From an uncultured Clostridia bacterium (GTDB taxonomy: Bacteria; Bacillota; Clostridia; Christensenellales; UBA3700): DNA of 5,941 nt. The translations under genes and the position numbers were made by a program. Under the pieces are notes generated by a model that saw nothing but the letters and a program-made list of their open reading frames with translations, was not told the DNA's origin and searched no databases. This document shows positions 1 to 3,200 of this stretch, one piece after another. The DNA lies in NCBI GenBank assembly GCA_947176115.1, contig CAMWPK010000100.1, positions 1-5,941 of the forward strand, written 5' to 3'. Position 1 is the first letter of the stretch; each line of letters starts with the position of its first letter.

Positions 1-14
1 AAAAGTATACTTTT
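1..14. repeat. 14-bp perfect palindrome followed by a T run
   Basis: AAAAGTATACTTTT is its own reverse complement, and the T run continues to position 17. It contains TATACT (6-11), a 5 of 6 match to a -10 hexamer whose -35 would lie outside the window. It could equally be the tail of a structure belonging to the upstream region. The stem is too AT-rich to call a terminator. Confidence 0.45.
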
Positions 15-24
15 TTTGGAAGAT

Positions 25-40
25 TTCAACACGCGTTGAA
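25..40. repeat. Inverted repeat, 6-bp arms, 4-base loop
   Basis: TTCAAC (25-30) and GTTGAA (35-40) are exact reverse complements around ACGC. In RNA a U-G pair (24 with 41) could extend the stem. This is one of five dyads in the leader. It could be a small RNA hairpin or a protein-binding site. Confidence 0.4.
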
Positions 41-41
41 G

Positions 42-64
42 TTCGACAAAAATAGCATGTCGAA
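42..64. repeat. Inverted repeat, 7-bp arms, 9-base loop
   Basis: TTCGACA (42-48) and TGTCGAA (58-64) are exact reverse complements separated by nine bases. The left arm contains TCGACA (43-48), a 5 of 6 match to a -35 hexamer. Its distance to the TATAAA at 70 is 21 bases, which is too long for an ordinary promoter. Confidence 0.42.
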
Positions 65-65
65 A

Positions 66-81
66 GACATATAAATATGTC
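66..81. promoter_or_regulatory. 16-bp operator-like dyad overlapping a -10-like hexamer
   Basis: GACATAT (66-72) and ATATGTC (75-81) form a perfect inverted repeat with a 2-base centre, the geometry of a site bound by a dimeric regulator. TATAAA (70-75), the best -10-like hexamer in the leader, lies inside it. If transcription starts near 82, the 5' untranslated region would be about 40 bases. No convincing -35 is found at 16-18 bases, so the promoter part is tentative. Confidence 0.3.
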
Positions 82-99
82 AATCTCAACCGCTTAAAA

Positions 100-107
100 G
101 GTATACC
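100..107. repeat. GGTATACC palindrome just before the ribosome binding site
   Basis: This 8-bp perfect palindrome ends four bases before the Shine-Dalgarno run. It shares the GTATAC core with the palindrome at 1-14. Short palindromes occur by chance, so it is listed only because it continues the dyad-rich pattern of the leader. Confidence 0.25.
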
Positions 108-110
108 AAA

Positions 111-116
111 AGAGGA
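111..116 (+). promoter_or_regulatory. Ribosome binding site that sets the start at 124
   Basis: AGAGGA contains GAGG (112-115), complementary to the 3' end of 16S rRNA, and sits seven bases before ATG. The same frame has a TGA stop at 37-39 and no ATG, GTG or TTG between that stop and 124, so 124 is the only reasonable start. Confidence 0.8.
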
Positions 117-123
117 AATAGTT

Positions 124-213
124 ATGGATTCAAAGACAACTAAGGCAAAGTATTTGAAATTTGCGATATTGATAATATCGGTTTGTTTTATATTAGGAGC
201 GATAAGCGCATGC
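124..213 (+). other. Signal peptide with possible lipobox (residues 1-30)
   Basis: A basic N-region (Lys4, Lys7, Lys9, Lys12) is followed by a hydrophobic core (about residues 11-28) ending in I-S-A-C, which fits the lipobox pattern [LVI][ASTVI][GAS]C with Cys30 as the lipidated residue. Export is well supported. Lipidation is less certain because the protein also has membrane segments near residue 1600. Ordinary signal peptidase I cleavage, or an uncleaved N-terminal anchor, are the alternatives. Confidence 0.65.
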
Positions 214-3200
214 TTACCGTTTAATGTATCAGTACCTACGTTGGGTAACGATGCGATAGGCAATACCGCTACTACGATTACTACAAATGCAACCGATAGA
301 TTAGGCGAGTTTAGAGATGGATATAAATATGTATATACCGATAAGACTAAAATTGACGACTATAGGGCAGGCGACACAAACACCCCTTATGACATAACTA
401 CGCATGAAGTAGCAAAGACGAGTTCTAATAGAGGTTCGCAAGACAATCCATACGTAATATCAACGACTGACGAATGGGATATTTTTGTTCAAAAGATGGA
501 AACTGACACTACGCGTGGCACTGGACAGTTTTTTGTTTTAGGGGCTGATTTGGATTTTCAAGGTAAGACATTCCACGCTGTTAGATATTTTAGGGGAACT
601 TTTTACGGTCTTGGGCATACGCTTAAAAATATTGATATAGCCTCCTGGACGTATGTGAATAGCGCAGGCACAGAAACTGCGATAGGAACCAATGATACTT
701 ACGGCTATGGTATATTTTGTCAAACAACTGGCGTAACAGTAACAGATTTAATTGTAGAAAATTTCAAATGTATTGGACCTGCTCAATCTTCGATGGTTTA
801 TACCAGTCGTGCATCTTTCATTGGCACAATAATAGGTTACTCCAATGGAATTGCTGAGGTATATAATTGTCACGCTACGTCAACTTTTAATATCTCAAAC
901 GTAACTTATTCTTGCTATCAACCTGTGGGCGGTATTGTAGGCGCGCACTATTCTACTGTCAATACTACGTCTTTGACCGTATATCGTTGCTCAGGTAATG
1001 TCGAACTAACTTCGATACATACTTCTGGCTGTGAAAGTTTTGTAGGTGGCATTATTGGAGAAGCTTATGGCACACAAATATATCTATACGATTGTGTTGG
1101 TAAAGTTAAACAACATCAATCCGGCGGTCAGGCTGTTGTAGCCAGTCCCATAGTTGGTCTAATAGAACGAATTGCAAAAGTGGTAGTAGAGAACACTGTA
1201 GGTACTTGTGATACCAATAATGGCTCGCTTGCGACTTTTTCTGGCTCGGTTTTTGGCATTAATATTTCTGCTACGTCAGTAGAATTAAGAAATTGTTATG
1301 GAGAAGGAACAGTTGGTACAGACGGCTCAACAAAGAATTCCTTATATTCAATTGCAGGCACAGCGCCTTTGACTACTAGCAACTGTACCATATACAATAT
1401 TAACTCTGCAAAGACATGTACTTCATACGTTAGCATGTATAGCGGAGCGGCGAATAGAATTCCGTCTTTAGATAGTACGCAATTCAATGAATACACAAGT
1501 TTAGGTCTTTTAATTTCGTCAGCAACAAACAACGTTAGGTCAACTGTTGCAGGTACAATGTCGTCAAGAATATGGGACGAAGAAAAGACGAGTAACCTTG
1601 CTATTTATTTAGATAGAGATTACGACGGTGAAGAAACAATTATAAATTATACTCCAGTTCGTAATTACCTTATGGCATTTATCAACTTCCGCAATTTAGA
1701 AGATAGCGGTAATAGTGAGCGTAACGTTGGAATTGTAGACGGAAATCCTTACATAGTAGGGGATGTACTTCCCAACAAAAATAGTGACCCCGCAGATTTT
1801 GGAGATTTCCTTGACTTCGTAACAACAAAAGAAAATGCTACGCACGAATTCGTAGGTTGGACGGACGACCCGACAGGCGAGAGCGAACCTTTCACAGAAT
1901 TGCCGAGCGGATATTTCGGCGACTTAACATTATATGCGGTATGGACGTTGCCGGACAGTTACGTTGCTTCAAGAATAAATACGAGCTTAGCAGTAGATAC
2001 GAATGAGATAACATACGACAGTATAGCAAGCATAACTCTTACGGCAAGAGTTACGCACTCATTTGACGTTATGACTTCTCCTACGACGACGTATTACTTT
2101 ATGCAAGACGGAGAGGAAAAGACTACTACTGCCAACGTGAAGAGTAGCGGAGTACTGTCCATCAAGACGGTCGCGGATAGCGGAGATTATTCTTATAAAT
2201 ATAGAATAAAAGACTCAGAAGAACCGTTGTGGATTTACGACGGAGAATGTGACAATGACGAAACTAAGACTGTCACTATAAACAAAGGCGTAATCTCAAT
2301 AAATAAGTTTGAAGTTACCAACAATGCATATTTCGGTATGCAGGTGAAAGACGTTACGTTTACGGTTACGGCAAAGAACAGCGCGAGCGTTGCGGTTTCT
2401 ATTGCCAGCGCAAATTGGAAAAACAGGCTGGCTTCTAATAAAGTAATACAGGGTACGAATACTCAGACTTTAACGTTAGTGCCTATAGATACGGACAATT
2501 ATCCAAGTTCCGTTGACTTAGACGTCACGTTTGAATCCGAGATTTTATACGTTACATTTATCTTCCCTGAGATAGTAGAAACGCTCAAGGCGGAATTAGA
2601 ATACAGTCAAAACTACGGACCGCAACAGATTATATACGAGTTCAATCAAGTATATTTAGACGCGCTTGCCAACAATTCGGCGTTTGACGGCATCTCTGAT
2701 AGCGGACTTGCTCCGTATCTAGCAGACGAGGACGAGGTGCAGGCAGACCCTGATTATCGCGGAGCGCCTATAGTAATAGATTCTTCAGGTAAGGCATTGT
2801 ATAACACTACGTATAACAACGTAATTGAAGAGTTCAATATATACGTATTTTTTGAAGAGGCTAGTTATACGGTTACTTTTGACGCCAACAGCTCAAGCAA
2901 CACCACGACTATGCCGGAGCCTGAGGATTACGGATACGGTAAGTTTGTCAAGCAACCCAACGACCCAACCAACGGCGAATTGCTCTTCGTGGGCTGGTAT
3001 TTTACGGATAGCGACGGAGTAAACCGCGCATGGAGATTTTTCAGCGAAACGCTAGATGACGGCACTATCGTACCGCAAGACAGAGTTGCCGGCAACTTAA
3101 CTCTCACAGCTGAGTGGCTAAGCGCAACTGATCTTGCCGAAGTAACGCTCACGGTAAGCCAGACGGCGAAGTTCACGGCGTTGGATATGATAACAAGCGG

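Noticed and set aside
1..17. Rho-independent terminator for an upstream gene (palindrome plus T run)
   Set aside because: The stem has only two GC pairs and no loop can form at its centre without opening it further. An AT-only palindrome with T residues is not enough without seeing upstream sequence.
43..75. Sigma-70 promoter with TCGACA (43-48) and TATAAA (70-75)
   Set aside because: The 21-base spacer is well outside the usual 16-18, so the pair is not called as a promoter. Only the -10-like hexamer is noted.
1900..1914. Sortase-like motif L-P-S-G-Y (593-597)
   Set aside because: It lacks the Thr-Gly of LPXTG, lies mid-protein within a B-repeat, and is not followed by a hydrophobic segment and basic tail.
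2825..3022. Second plus-strand open frame inside the B-repeat region
   Set aside because: It is 65 codons in another frame of the main gene, with no ribosome binding site evident and no recognisable product.
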